Shown piece after piece: positions 17,487 to 26,206 of a stretch of 64,000 nt of DNA. Below the pieces are notes generated by a model. The model searched no databases and had not been told where the DNA came from. It saw nothing but the letters and a program-made list of their open reading frames with translations. How positions within the stretch are numbered: position 1 is the stretch's first letter; each line of letters starts with the position of its first letter. The position numbers and the translations under genes were made by a program. The DNA is from Cyclobacterium lianum (GTDB taxonomy: Bacteria > Bacteroidota > Bacteroidia > Cytophagales > Cyclobacteriaceae): NCBI RefSeq assembly GCF_900143075.1, contig NZ_FRCY01000016.1:62001-126000 (forward strand), written 5' to 3'.

Positions 17487-18632
17487 ATGAAATTTGGAAC
17501 CAAAGCGATCCACGCCGGAATCAAGCCAGATCCGGGAACAGGAGCCATCATGACTCCTATTTTTCAAACCTCCACCTACGTGCAGAAGTCACCGGGAGAT
17601 CACAAAGGTTTTGAATATTCAAGAACGCAAAATCCCACAAGGCAGGTTTTGGAAAAAAACCTCGCCGCTCTGGAAAACGGAAATCATGGTTTGTGCTTTG
17701 CCTCTGGTATGGCCGCCATAGACTGCATCATCAAACTCCTCCAACCGGGAGATGAAGTCATCAGCACCAACGATCTGTATGGTGGCAGCTACCGTATCTT
17801 TACCAGGATCTTTTCAAAGTATGGCATCAGGTTTCATTTTGTCAATATGGAGGACACTGCGGCAGTAGAGGCGCTGATCAATGAAAACACCAAACTGATA
17901 TGGGCGGAGACGCCAACCAATCCCATGATGAACATTATCGACATTAGGGCTTTGGGCAAAATTTCCAAGCGCCATGGTATATTGCTGGGAGTGGACAATA
18001 CTTTTGCCACGCCATTTCTCCAAAATCCACTCGATGATGGTGCGGATCTGGTCATGCACTCCGTTACCAAATACCTGGCCGGCCACTCTGATGTGGTGAT
18101 GGGAGCCATAGTGGTCAAAGACGAAAAGCTGGCCGCAGAGCTGGCATTTATTCAGAATTCCTGCGGTGCCGTTCCCGGGCCTCAGGATTGCTTTTTGGTG
18201 CTGAGAGGTATCAAAACATTGCACCTGCGAATGGAGCGACACAGCCAAAATGGCAAAACCATTGCTGCCTACCTGAAAAATCATCCGAAGGTAGAAAAGG
18301 TGTATTGGCCCGGATTTGAGGACCATCCTAATCATGCTGTTGCCAGAAGGCAAATGCGGGATTTTGGAGGAATGATTTCATTTACGTTGACAGGAAACAG
18401 CCTGGAGGATGCCAGAAAAGTTCTGGAAACCTTCCGGATTTTCGTCCTGGCTGAATCATTGGGAGGGGTAGAATCCCTCTGTGGGCATCCGGCCAGCATG
18501 ACCCACGCCAGCATTCCCAGGGAAGAAAGGGAAAAAGTAGGGCTTTCTGATTCCCTTATCAGGTTGAGTGTGGGCATAGAAGACGCCGATGACCTCAAAA
18601 AGGATATCTCCAGGGCATTGGAGGCCATTTAA
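17487..18632 (+). CDS. metB: Cystathionine gamma-synthase / gamma-lyase family PLP enzyme
   Basis: A 381-residue enzyme of the Cys/Met metabolism PLP family, which forms cystathionine from an activated homoserine and cysteine, or cleaves it. The PLP lysine is K195 in [12 protein letters not shown]. Other blocks are the N-terminal [17 protein letters not shown], the phosphate-binding [18 protein letters not shown] and the C-terminal [17 protein letters not shown]. Synthase and gamma-lyase cannot be separated safely from sequence alone; synthase is the usual call for such Bacteroidota proteins. It is divergent from the VTT gene and ends in a 4-base overlap with the convergent CHAD-like gene. 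I saw no SAM riboswitch in the 206-base leader. Confidence 0.9.
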   Translation: MKFGTKAIHAGIKPDPGTGAIMTPIFQTSTYVQKSPGDHKGFEYSRTQNPTRQVLEKNLAALENGNHGLCFASGMAAIDCIIKLLQPGDEVISTNDLYGGSYRIFTRIFSKYGIRFHFVNMEDTAAVEALINENTKLIWAETPTNPMMNIIDIRALGKISKRHGILLGVDNTFATPFLQNPLDDGADLVMHSVTKYLAGHSDVVMGAIVVKDEKLAAELAFIQNSCGAVPGPQDCFLVLRGIKTLHLRMERHSQNGKTIAAYLKNHPKVEKVYWPGFEDHPNHAVARRQMRDFGGMISFTLTGNSLEDARKVLETFRIFVLAESLGGVESLCGHPASMTHASIPREEREKVGLSDSLIRLSVGIEDADDLKKDISRALEAI

Positions 18633-19462
18633 TGTAGCATTTTTACAAAAAGTCGCCTGCATCGGTCGGCGATTATTTGCGTCTGGCCTTTGTGGGATTG
18701 TTGCAGCTTTGTGATTACCGGTTGGAATTTTTTACTCACTTTCTCTTTTTTGGCCAGGTAGTTTCCCAAATGCTGCAGCAATAGCTGGTTTCTATGCCAG
18801 GCTGCCATCTTATTTTCCAGTCCCATGACCTGCTCATGCACCTGCGGCGTAAAAATGGTATTTAAACCTATATTCAACCGGATTTTTTCCAAAAAAATGA
18901 CCTTTTTGATACCCTTGTAAATGTCATGAATGGACTGGGGATCCAGTTTCGTTTTGGAATCAAAATAGAAATATTCCAACTCCTCGTTGATGATTTGCGT
19001 AATGGCGGTGTTTACCGTCAGGATCGACAGGCCTCTGGACTGTCTGTACACCTCCTGATACAAATTTTCCCAATCCTGTGGTGAAATGGAAAGGATGATT
19101 TCATACACATGGGTATAGATGCTCTTTTTGTCTGCTGCAATGGCTTTTCCGTATTCTGAAAACAGACTTTTTTCGTGCCCAAAGTAGGAATCATACCCCT
19201 CCTTGATCATTTTGATATGTTGTACCTTGCGGAGCTGTTTGTACAATTCTTTAAAAGGGCGGAATGAAAGGATTAGCTGTTCTTTCTCACCAAACCTGGC
19301 CCGGTCCAGGACGAGTAAAAATAACCGCAGGAAAAAAAGCTGATCTTCGAGTTGCAATGCTTTTCCGGACCTGATTTTTTTTGATATCTCCCCATAAATT
19401 TTCTTTCCGGCAGCATAGTACCGGTCAAAAACCTGCATGATCTGAGGTGAGGTCGATTCCAT
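18629..19462 (-). CDS. All-helical protein, possibly CHAD-like
   Basis: A 277-residue, strongly helical and basic protein without signal peptide. The first half has FRPFKELYKQLRKVQHIKMI. The second half has SIHDIYKGIKKVIFLEKIRL and then WHRNQLLLQHLGNYLAKK; this order resembles the two repeats of CHAD domains, which bind polyphosphate and carry conserved histidines and basic residues. The similarity is my reading of the pattern, not a firm domain match. The start codon follows the stop of the DUF2027-Smr gene by 2 bases, so both are one transcript. The C-terminus overlaps metB by 4 bases in convergent direction. Confidence 0.7.
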   Translation of the reverse strand: MESTSPQIMQVFDRYYAAGKKIYGEISKKIRSGKALQLEDQLFFLRLFLLVLDRARFGEKEQLILSFRPFKELYKQLRKVQHIKMIKEGYDSYFGHEKSLFSEYGKAIAADKKSIYTHVYEIILSISPQDWENLYQEVYRQSRGLSILTVNTAITQIINEELEYFYFDSKTKLDPQSIHDIYKGIKKVIFLEKIRLNIGLNTIFTPQVHEQVMGLENKMAAWHRNQLLLQHLGNYLAKKEKVSKKFQPVITKLQQSHKGQTQIIADRCRRLFVKMLH

Positions 19463-19464
19463 GG

Positions 19465-20427
19465 CTATTCATGAATTTTTACTGTAGTAGCACCGTAACC
19501 AAAATTTGTCTTTTGGCTGTCCTTAAAATACTTAATGCCATTGACCTGACTCAAAAACCGGTGGATTTCCTTTCTGAGCACGCCATTACCGATGCCATGG
19601 ATAAAGGTGATCTCGTCCATACCTGATGTCATCGCATCGTTCAACATCTTCTGAAAAACCTCCATTTGCAATTGCAGCTTTTCGCTATTGCTCATCAGAT
19701 CATGTTCCCGACTTAATTTTTCTATATGAAGGTCCACCGAAGCCGGCGGCCGTTTTGGCTGCACATGCGGGAAAGCATCTTTCGCCACCGGGTTCAACGC
19801 TTCATTGAGCTTTTTGACATCCAATGCCTTTTCACGCAGATCCAGCTGAAAGAAATAAGATTCCTTGCCGATCAGCGGCGCCTTCCCCTTATGTTTGAAA
19901 AACTGGGTCGCCTTGAATTTAACCTTTCGCTCCATTGCGGCTTGCGGTGCATCAAATTTTTTATTGAGGGGAATCAACAGGAACTTCAAGGCTGGCCACT
20001 GCTCAAAATCCTGCAGCGTTCTTTCACTGATTTTTCTAAAGGATTCAGCTTGCAGAACCCCTGCTTCCAGGTTTTTTACCTTTTCGCCGGATAGCTCATC
20101 CACCGCAAACAAACAAGGCTTCTGGCTATGGTTGATCAATACCAGGTCATGAAGCTGATCATTGTACGGGACATAGGCGAGAAAAATACCTTCAGTGCTG
20201 GCGGCGGGGAGCGTTTTTTGCACAGGCGGCTCAAAGGCGTTTGTCTCCACGCCGGGCCGGTCAAAATACTCCTTTTCGGCCGCATCAATCACGACTACCT
20301 CTGATTTTAGCGCCGGAATCCGGAAACCATCTTCAATCTCTATTTCCACCTGACCGCCGGCAGAAAGCCTTGTGATGATTCCTTCTTCCCTTCCATGCAG
20401 TAACCGTACTTTATCTCCAATGTTCAT
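19465..20427 (-). CDS. DUF2027 and Smr domain protein (MutS2-like C-terminus)
   Basis: A 320-residue protein. The N-terminus is a small SH3-like barrel (MNIGDKVRLLHGREEGIITRL), followed by DUF2027, a beta-rich region of about 150 residues typical of Bacteroidota. The C-terminal Smr domain (about residues 230-320) carries the DxH motif VDLHIEKL, then ITFIHGIGNGVLRKEI and the ending KTNFGYGATTVKI. Smr domains are nucleases acting on DNA or RNA, for example in ribosome rescue by MutS2/SmrB-type proteins; the substrate here is unknown. A TAAATTTG element at 20439-20432 lies only four bases before the ATG, so a nearly leaderless transcript is possible. Confidence 0.9.
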   Translation of the reverse strand: MNIGDKVRLLHGREEGIITRLSAGGQVEIEIEDGFRIPALKSEVVVIDAAEKEYFDRPGVETNAFEPPVQKTLPAASTEGIFLAYVPYNDQLHDLVLINHSQKPCLFAVDELSGEKVKNLEAGVLQAESFRKISERTLQDFEQWPALKFLLIPLNKKFDAPQAAMERKVKFKATQFFKHKGKAPLIGKESYFFQLDLREKALDVKKLNEALNPVAKDAFPHVQPKRPPASVDLHIEKLSREHDLMSNSEKLQLQMEVFQKMLNDAMTSGMDEITFIHGIGNGVLRKEIHRFLSQVNGIKYFKDSQKTNFGYGATTVKIHE

Positions 20428-21451
20428 AAACCAAATTTACCAAATTGAAAGGGGAAATCCGGAATTTGCGGTCGCCCGTTTTGATTTTAAATTCCTGAAG
20501 CACTCAAAATTAAAAGTTCCTGCCTTTTTGTGGGTAGTCCGTCCACTGTCGGCATTGCTTTCATAGTAAGTCTTTAGCGCATACGATTATAGCGGGTTGT
20601 TGTGGCCAGCTTTATTGTCCCGAACCTCTATGACATATACGGCATTCCCCTCCTTCCTTTTTTTGCTGACCGATAACAGTTGAAAACCTTTGGCTATTGA
20701 CGCCAATTTAGATGCCTCCGACAATATCCAGGCCACTTCCTCTCTTTATCCTGCTTATGCGTTAAGTTTTAATTTCAGTAAATATTCATTGGTCTTTTGA
20801 CTTTAAAGTCAATTGTAGCAATTTCTTTGCTGTTTTCCAATTGCGTTTAGTTGCTTTTCCTTTCAGCTTATTTTCTAAAAAACTATTGGTGATTTGATTT
20901 ACAGCTCAAAAGACTCCGCTGATCGATAACCTTTGCCGTAAATAGCAAAACTGACCTCGCCAACTATACCTCATGTATGGCTCCAATGGGACTGCATCTT
21001 CTCTGCAATTTGTTTGAATAGCGAGGCTGGTAATACGCCATTGGCAAAAAGTATCCTGGCCGGGGAGGCTATTGAAAGGCTCGTTTGTACACCAAAATAT
21101 CTACATATCTATTTGGATGCTGGCAGGTTTGACTTATTCGCACCGGCGCCGAAGACAATGTACCCCTTCCACCTGCCAATGGAAACCTGGAAAAACGGGC
21201 AGCGTCCGAACAATAAAGAGACTGTCTCCAGTCGATTATTTTTTTCGAAGAAAATTTTTGGACAATCCAAAAATAACTCCGTCATGATTTGGCTGGTATT
21301 TTGTATCTTCATAGTTATATGTTTCAGAGGCGTTTGGTCGGTTTAAGCAAGCTGATTTACATAAGAAAAACTTACTATTTTGCTTACAAGGGTACTTTTA
21401 TCCTAACTTAATAACATTGCAAGGCCACCTTATCCATATAAAGAATTGAGC
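20428..21451. other. Long intergenic stretch with no intact gene
   Basis: About 1 kb between the DUF2027-Smr gene and the 7TM receptor, divergent in direction. A plus-strand frame at 21014-21346 gives a peptide of uneven composition with no family features, and I reject it. The minus strand contains several short peptide-like fragments in changing frames (separate entry, 20587-21110). The right end should hold the receptor's promoter; only an imperfect TACTTTTA at 21393-21400 was seen. Confidence 0.5.
20587..21110 (-). pseudogene. Possible decayed coding region (several frames)
   Basis: Read on the minus strand, this stretch gives a series of coding-like pieces broken by stops and frame changes: ARILFANGVLPASLFKQIAE (stop at 20971), then GEVSFAIYGKGYRSAESFEL, then FLENKLKGKATKRNWKTAKK and finally EEVAWILSEASKLASIAKGF with a stop at 20587. 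None is long enough for a gene and I recognise no family. The order and common strand suggest remains of one or two genes, but chance is not excluded. Confidence 0.3.
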
Positions 21452-23407
21452 ATGATAAAATTTCTATCAAAGATATATTTTACGTCTGCAGCAAATCTAC
21501 ACATCAAAAATCGGCTGTTAATTCAGCTTCTTTTGCTGCTATTTATTGTATCACCACCTGAATTATACTCACAAGCATCAAACAATAATTTTGTAGAATT
21601 GAAAGATGACATGTCCGAACTACGGGTAACAACTATGTTTGATTACTTTTTAGATTCTTCTTCTCAATATTCTATCCAGGATATATCAGGAGATAATTTT
21701 CAAGATCAATTTAACAATGTGTCGGATCCCCACGTAGTATACGGCAATCTTGAGTCGACTATCTGGATGCGCATTACCATTCAAAATAATCAAACTGTCT
21801 ACAAACATTCGTGGTATCTTGAATCATGGGGTTTTGACATCAGGAACATCACCTTTTACCTACCTACACCAAACGGAAACTATGAATCGTCAAGTGCAGG
21901 TTTCGAACTGCCGTTTGAGCAAAGAAATATAAAGCATAAAAACTTCAACTATTTCTTAGACCTGCGGCCATCTGAAACGAAGACATATTACGTAAAAGTC
22001 AGAAGAAATTATAATCAGGAATTCATTTTCTATCTTAGAACCAATGAGAAGTTTATTGAACATTCTTTAAATGAATATTTATTATTAGGTATCTACTACG
22101 GCGTTCTATTTATAATTTTAATATTTAATTTTTATTTGTTTTTCAAAATAAAAGATACCTTATATTTATATTTTCCATGCCTGATCTTATCCTGTATTTG
22201 GTTTTCGCTGGGTAGAGATGGTCTGGGATTTCAATACTTTTGGCCAGACTATCCGTGGATTAACAAATTAAGCAATGAAAACTTTATCGAGCTTTCTATT
22301 ATCTTGTCCACACTATTGTTTTCAGACCGGTATGTACAGAAATATACAAAAAGTAAAAGATTATGGACTTTTACTTACCTTGCAATATTTTTAAAATTAC
22401 TCCTTTTCATAGTTCATGCATATCTCTATCAATTACATTATATCAGTTACATATTAATTACAATTATAATTTTATTAATTCCACTCTCCTTAGGTTTGTA
22501 TGCATTACTCAAGGTTAAAATTTATTCCTGGTCCTATATTTTTGCCTATGCGTGTTTATTTCTCGTCATTGTCTACTCCTACTCAAAAAGTATACAACTG
22601 TTCGACAGCCCGGTTTTAAATTGGTATTTTGTATACCCTGTAATATTTTTAGAAGTGATTTTATTCTCATTTTCAATTTTCAACCAGATCAAATTCCTCC
22701 AGAATCAATATATCAGCGCAAGCAAAGAAACCACCCTGGCACTTGAAAAGAACAATCAGCTAACCAACGAACTCAACTCGAAACTAAAGGAAAAAGTAAG
22801 GGCAAGAACCGAAAAGATAGAAAAAATGGCATCTGACCTCGCCCAAAAGAATATAGAACTGCAAACAACCAATTTAAAATTGATGGAGCTCAATTCACAA
22901 GTCACCCAAATGAATAACTACCTTCAGGAAAATAATGAGAAACTTAAGTCAAGTGTAGAAGAGGTGACCAAGGATCTGGCACTGATGAAAGGGCTTGGAT
23001 TCGAAGATTTTAAAAATGTATTTCCAGATAAGGATACCTGTTTCAGATTTCTCTCCGAATTAAAATGGAAGGATAAATACCATTGCAAAAAATGTGGCTA
23101 TAATAAATACATAGAAGGTCCTAATCATGGCAGAAGATGTAGAAATTGCAACTACTACGAGTCCCCAACGGTAGATACACTCTTCCATAAGCTCAAATTC
23201 CCTATCGAAAAGGCGTTTTACATCTTATACCTTTCCAATCGAAAGGATGTTGATCTCACATTAAATGAGCTATCTGAAATACTTGAATTAAGAAGAGAAA
23301 CCTGCTGGGCCTTTAAAAATAAAATCATGCAAGCGATGGAAAAAGTCGGGCACAATAGAGACCTCAGCGGCTGGGAAACACTTGCATTGGTTCATTTGGA
23401 ATTTTAA
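21452..23407 (+). CDS. 7TMR-DISM receptor fused to IS1595-type zinc ribbon DNA-binding region
   Basis: A 651-residue protein from the ATG at 21452 (a TTG two codons upstream is less likely). Order: signal peptide ending near ELYSQ; an extracytoplasmic beta-rich domain to about residue 200 that fits 7TMR-DISMED2; seven hydrophobic helices between about 208 and 412 (starting YLLLGIYYGVLFIILIFNFY); a coiled coil to about 510; then a domain starting GFEDFKNVFPDKDTCFRFLS. The last part has a four-cysteine zinc ribbon, YHCKKCGYNKY and RRCRNCNYYE (C545, C548, C563, C566), and a helical segment like the N-terminus of IS1595-family transposases. The DDE catalytic domain is absent and the protein ends at a natural stop, so it should sense outside and bind DNA, RNA or protein inside. 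The gene is visibly richer in A and T than its neighbours and ends 26 bases from the tail of the xylan locus. Confidence 0.85.
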   Translation: MIKFLSKIYFTSAANLHIKNRLLIQLLLLLFIVSPPELYSQASNNNFVELKDDMSELRVTTMFDYFLDSSSQYSIQDISGDNFQDQFNNVSDPHVVYGNLESTIWMRITIQNNQTVYKHSWYLESWGFDIRNITFYLPTPNGNYESSSAGFELPFEQRNIKHKNFNYFLDLRPSETKTYYVKVRRNYNQEFIFYLRTNEKFIEHSLNEYLLLGIYYGVLFIILIFNFYLFFKIKDTLYLYFPCLILSCIWFSLGRDGLGFQYFWPDYPWINKLSNENFIELSIILSTLLFSDRYVQKYTKSKRLWTFTYLAIFLKLLLFIVHAYLYQLHYISYILITIIILLIPLSLGLYALLKVKIYSWSYIFAYACLFLVIVYSYSKSIQLFDSPVLNWYFVYPVIFLEVILFSFSIFNQIKFLQNQYISASKETTLALEKNNQLTNELNSKLKEKVRARTEKIEKMASDLAQKNIELQTTNLKLMELNSQVTQMNNYLQENNEKLKSSVEEVTKDLALMKGLGFEDFKNVFPDKDTCFRFLSELKWKDKYHCKKCGYNKYIEGPNHGRRCRNCNYYESPTVDTLFHKLKFPIEKAFYILYLSNRKDVDLTLNELSEILELRRETCWAFKNKIMQAMEKVGHNRDLSGWETLALVHLEF

Positions 23408-23432
23408 CTTAACAGGGCTCAGTGATTGGTAA

Positions 23433-23927
23433 TCACAATTCCCGTTTGGGCTGAATCACAACAGTACAATCTCCGTTTTCTGCAATTTTTGTCTGATTTA
23501 GGGCTGGTTGTTTACTTTCATCGTCGTTGTAAACTGTGATATTCCTGCATGCCAGCATTGGGAGTGTTAGTTGGATTTGCTTTGGGGTTTCTTCGGCATT
23601 GACACCGGCTATATACCAGGCATCTCCGTTTCTACGGGCAATTACACTGTATTTTCCCGGAAAGCCATCGATATGGACCGTCTCGTCCCAGGTTGTGGGA
23701 AGTTTTCTCAAAAAATCCAATTCGAAACCAGGCACATCATACAGGTTATTTGGGGCCAATCCAAACATTTGAATTGGATTCTGGAAAAGAACACCGGTGG
23801 CAAGTTGGAAAATATCTGTCGTCAAGCGTTCCTGACGGCGTTCATTTCCACGATTTAAAAATTTATTCAGCAGCACTCCTCCGAATTCCATACTTCCTAC
23901 TGAATTTCGGATATATGGATGCTTCAT
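23433..23927 (-). pseudogene. GH97 glycoside hydrolase, C-terminal remnant
   Basis: A 164-codon frame matching only the last quarter of GH97 enzymes (alpha-glucosidase or alpha-galactosidase type, usually 650-700 residues). Family blocks present are YIRNSVGSMEF, corresponding to the TRN..G.MDYTP block, then FLRKLPTTWDET, the IDGFPGKYSVIARRNGDAWY block and AGVNAEE at the start of the C-terminal beta domain. The signal peptide, the N-terminal beta domain and most of the catalytic barrel are missing. An in-frame stop lies directly before the first ATG, so it is not an internal start of a longer gene. It is most likely a deletion remnant paired with the GH43 fragment; 23928-24050 between them is non-coding. 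Confidence 0.8.
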
Positions 23928-24050
23928 TTATTTGTCTCCGATATCGGTTTGTTAGATAAAACCAGTGAACCGCCGTAGTTTATTCTCTTCCATTAATCCA
24001 GTCTCAACTTGATGTCAAATCGATGATTACATTTATTGTATATAAAATTA

Positions 24051-24749
24051 TTAACTTATCGGAGTTAAACATAAAGTAGGGCAGGGTATATTAAAAAGGT
24101 AAAAATAGCCATTTACCATGAAGAGCTGTGAACCCTCTGCTGGTAAGCCAACATTCTCTCCCGCAGGGGCAGTTGCATTTTCAATCAATACCCGTTTCGT
24201 CCCTGATTTAACCCCCGAAAGGTCTGCTTCCAACTCTACCATCATAAGCTTTCCCGCTCCCCAGATCAAGTAGATTTTGTCATCTTCAAAAACGATGGTA
24301 TGGTCATGCATGGATGGTGAAAATGCACTTTCTGTCCAGGGACCGTTCTCTATATCTTTGGTGGTATAAATATGGGTTTTTCCGGTAGTTGCGGAAAACG
24401 TTGACACATAGTATGTGCCCCGATGGAAGCGCAGACTACTTGCCCAGGAGCCTTTTCCGTAGCTGTTTTTATCATTGGAGAGGGTCAGGTTGTCGTTTGC
24501 AGATAGTACATCGTATGCGTAATTCACAATTTCCCAGTTTACCAGGTCTTTTGATTTCATTATCGGAAGCCCTGGTGCCATATGCATCGTGGTGCTGCTC
24601 ATATAATAGGTATCCCCCACCCTAATCATGGACATATCCGGTACGTCCGCATGGATAACTGGGTTAATCGCATTTTGGCCAAAAATCGAGTGGCCAAACA
24701 AGATGATGAACAAAAATGCAAAGGATACAGGTAAGGAATGCTGGTTCAT
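24051..24749 (-). pseudogene. GH43 glycoside hydrolase, N-terminal fragment
   Basis: A 232-codon frame starting with a good signal peptide (ending SIFGQ) and the front of a GH43 catalytic domain: NPVIHADVPDMSMIRVGDTY with the catalytic-base region, MHMAPGLPIMKSKDLVNWEI, YGKGSWASSLRFHRGTYYV, SMHDHTIVFEDDKIYLIWG and GLPAEGSQLFMVNGYFYLFN. This resembles beta-xylosidase/arabinofuranosidase subfamilies of about 500 residues or more. After FYLFNI the sequence leaves the family and stops 11 codons later (ITPIS-like tail, PCPTLCLTPIS). The second half, including further blades of the five-bladed propeller and any beta-sandwich domain, is gone, so activity is unlikely. It is the seventh of the visible locus genes after the transport genes and XusE-like lipoprotein. 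Confidence 0.8.
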
Positions 24750-24765
24750 TTTGACCTAGATTGTA

Positions 24766-24801
24766 AAGTCTCCCTATTCAATAGTACGAATAGGAAGACT
24801 T
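24766..24801 (-). repeat. 14-bp inverted repeat, RNA hairpin between GH10 and GH43
   Basis: The arms 24766-24779 (AAGTCTCCCTATTC) and 24788-24801 (GAATAGGAAGACTT) enclose an 8-base loop. In minus-strand RNA all 14 positions can pair, one as a G-U wobble. No strong T-run follows, so it may be an mRNA stabiliser or processing signal rather than a complete terminator. It sits 17 bases upstream of the GH43 start. Confidence 0.7.
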
Positions 24802-24906
24802 GCTGGGTTTACACCGTTGGTCGCGCCAGGCATATGGTATTAGGTAAAACCTGCCTGCTTATCTCAACCCGGCAGGTTGGATGGATTACGAAATAGGAAA
24901 TTCAGA

Positions 24907-26055
24907 TCAATACCTGGCTGCCAATTCAATGATGTCCCTAACCACACTTTTCGGAGTATTGTCCCGGTTAAACAGCAGCGGGTAATCTGTCCTCCCCCTT
25001 ACAGGCCAACCGTTTTTCCAGGAATCTCCGTCATTGATCCCCCAGAATGTAACTCTTGATATTTTGTCATGATGATCCAGGAACAACTTAAAAAAAGACA
25101 AATAGCGTTCATCAAATTGATTCTGCACATTTTCAGGCAGTCCTTCTGTATACGGATTGAGGCTTTGCTGATAATCTACATTTGTAGAAATTTCTGCGCC
25201 CATATTCCTTCTCGGTGAAGGCAGTACACTTATATCCAACTCGGTGATCATGACAGTCACGCCAAGTTCAGCATAGGCCAAAATACTCTTCTCAAACTCC
25301 TCAATTTCAGGATGTTCCAGGCCCAGATGGCCCTGCATTCCGATCCCGTCAACCCTGATGCCCTGATCCTGCAGGTTTTTGACCATTTTCACCACCCCTG
25401 CTCTTTTGCCCTCATTGGCCATAGAGTAGTCGTTGTAATACAAGGCAGCTTCCGGGTCCGCCTCGTGTGCAAACTGGAAGGCAAGCTTTACAAAATCCTC
25501 CCCCAATATTTCGTAGAATTTACTCTTTCTCCAGGAGCCATCATCCAGAATTGCTTCATTGACCACATCCCAGCCTTTGACCTTGCCTTTGTACCTACCC
25601 ACCAGGGTATGGATATGGTCTTTCATTCTCTGTGTGAGCACTTCAGCACTGACATCATCACCGTTGCTATCGGTAAAGAACCACCTTGGGGCTTGCGAAT
25701 GCCAGATCAGGGTGTGGCCTATGATGTGCATATCATTGGCTTCTCCAAACTCGATAAACTTATCTGCGGTCTCAAAATTAAATTCACCTTCTCTTGGCTG
25801 AATCAAACCACTTTTCATGTTGTTTTCAGCAACGATCGAGTTGAAATGTGATTTCAGCACATCTATAGAGGGCTGGTTTTGGTTGTTGATATGCCTGCTA
25901 CTCATGGCTGCACCTATGTGAAACTTGCCTTCGAAGGCAGCTTTCAAACTCGATTCATCTCTTAAATACTGAGATTTGATTGAAAATCCCAATCCCACTA
26001 TAGACCCGGCTATCAGAATTAAGAGGATTATATTTTTTTTACTATTTTCTATCAT
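24907..26055 (-). CDS. GH10 endo-1,4-beta-xylanase, membrane-anchored or secreted
   Basis: A 382-residue GH10 enzyme that cuts the beta-1,4 backbone of xylan. The acid/base is E167 in GWDVVNEAI and the nucleophile E272 in VMITELDIS. Substrate-binding blocks are intact: VAENNMKSGLIQP, IIGHTLIWHSQAPRWF, YYNDYSMANEGKR, MQGHLGLEHP and the VTFWGINDGDSWKNGWP strand near the end. The N-terminus has a hydrophobic segment (IILLILIAGSIVGLGFSI) without a lipobox and without a clear cleavage site, so it may stay as a membrane anchor; that points to the periplasm rather than the cell surface. It lies 151 bases after the GH10-like gene, a gap large enough for its own promoter. Confidence 0.94.
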   Translation of the reverse strand: MIENSKKNIILLILIAGSIVGLGFSIKSQYLRDESSLKAAFEGKFHIGAAMSSRHINNQNQPSIDVLKSHFNSIVAENNMKSGLIQPREGEFNFETADKFIEFGEANDMHIIGHTLIWHSQAPRWFFTDSNGDDVSAEVLTQRMKDHIHTLVGRYKGKVKGWDVVNEAILDDGSWRKSKFYEILGEDFVKLAFQFAHEADPEAALYYNDYSMANEGKRAGVVKMVKNLQDQGIRVDGIGMQGHLGLEHPEIEEFEKSILAYAELGVTVMITELDISVLPSPRRNMGAEISTNVDYQQSLNPYTEGLPENVQNQFDERYLSFFKLFLDHHDKISRVTFWGINDGDSWKNGWPVRGRTDYPLLFNRDNTPKSVVRDIIELAARY

Positions 26056-26206
26056 AATAAATTTTCTAAATGTTGGCGGAAACTATCCCAATAGTACATT
26101 TTTTGAAACCTATATCGCATGGTTCCTGTACCTAAAATAAGAATTAAATATCCCTAAGATTTATCATAATGTGCTATTTTTTAAATCTGAATTTAAACAT
26201 CGCCAA

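Noticed and set aside
21014-21346. 110-codon plus-strand ORF
   Set aside because: Uneven composition, no family features, and it runs opposite to the coding-like fragments in the same stretch.
21446-23407. Annotation of the receptor gene as a transposase
   Set aside because: Only the zinc ribbon and the following helices resemble IS1595 transposases; there is no DDE domain, no terminal inverted repeat was seen, and a full membrane receptor precedes it in the same frame.
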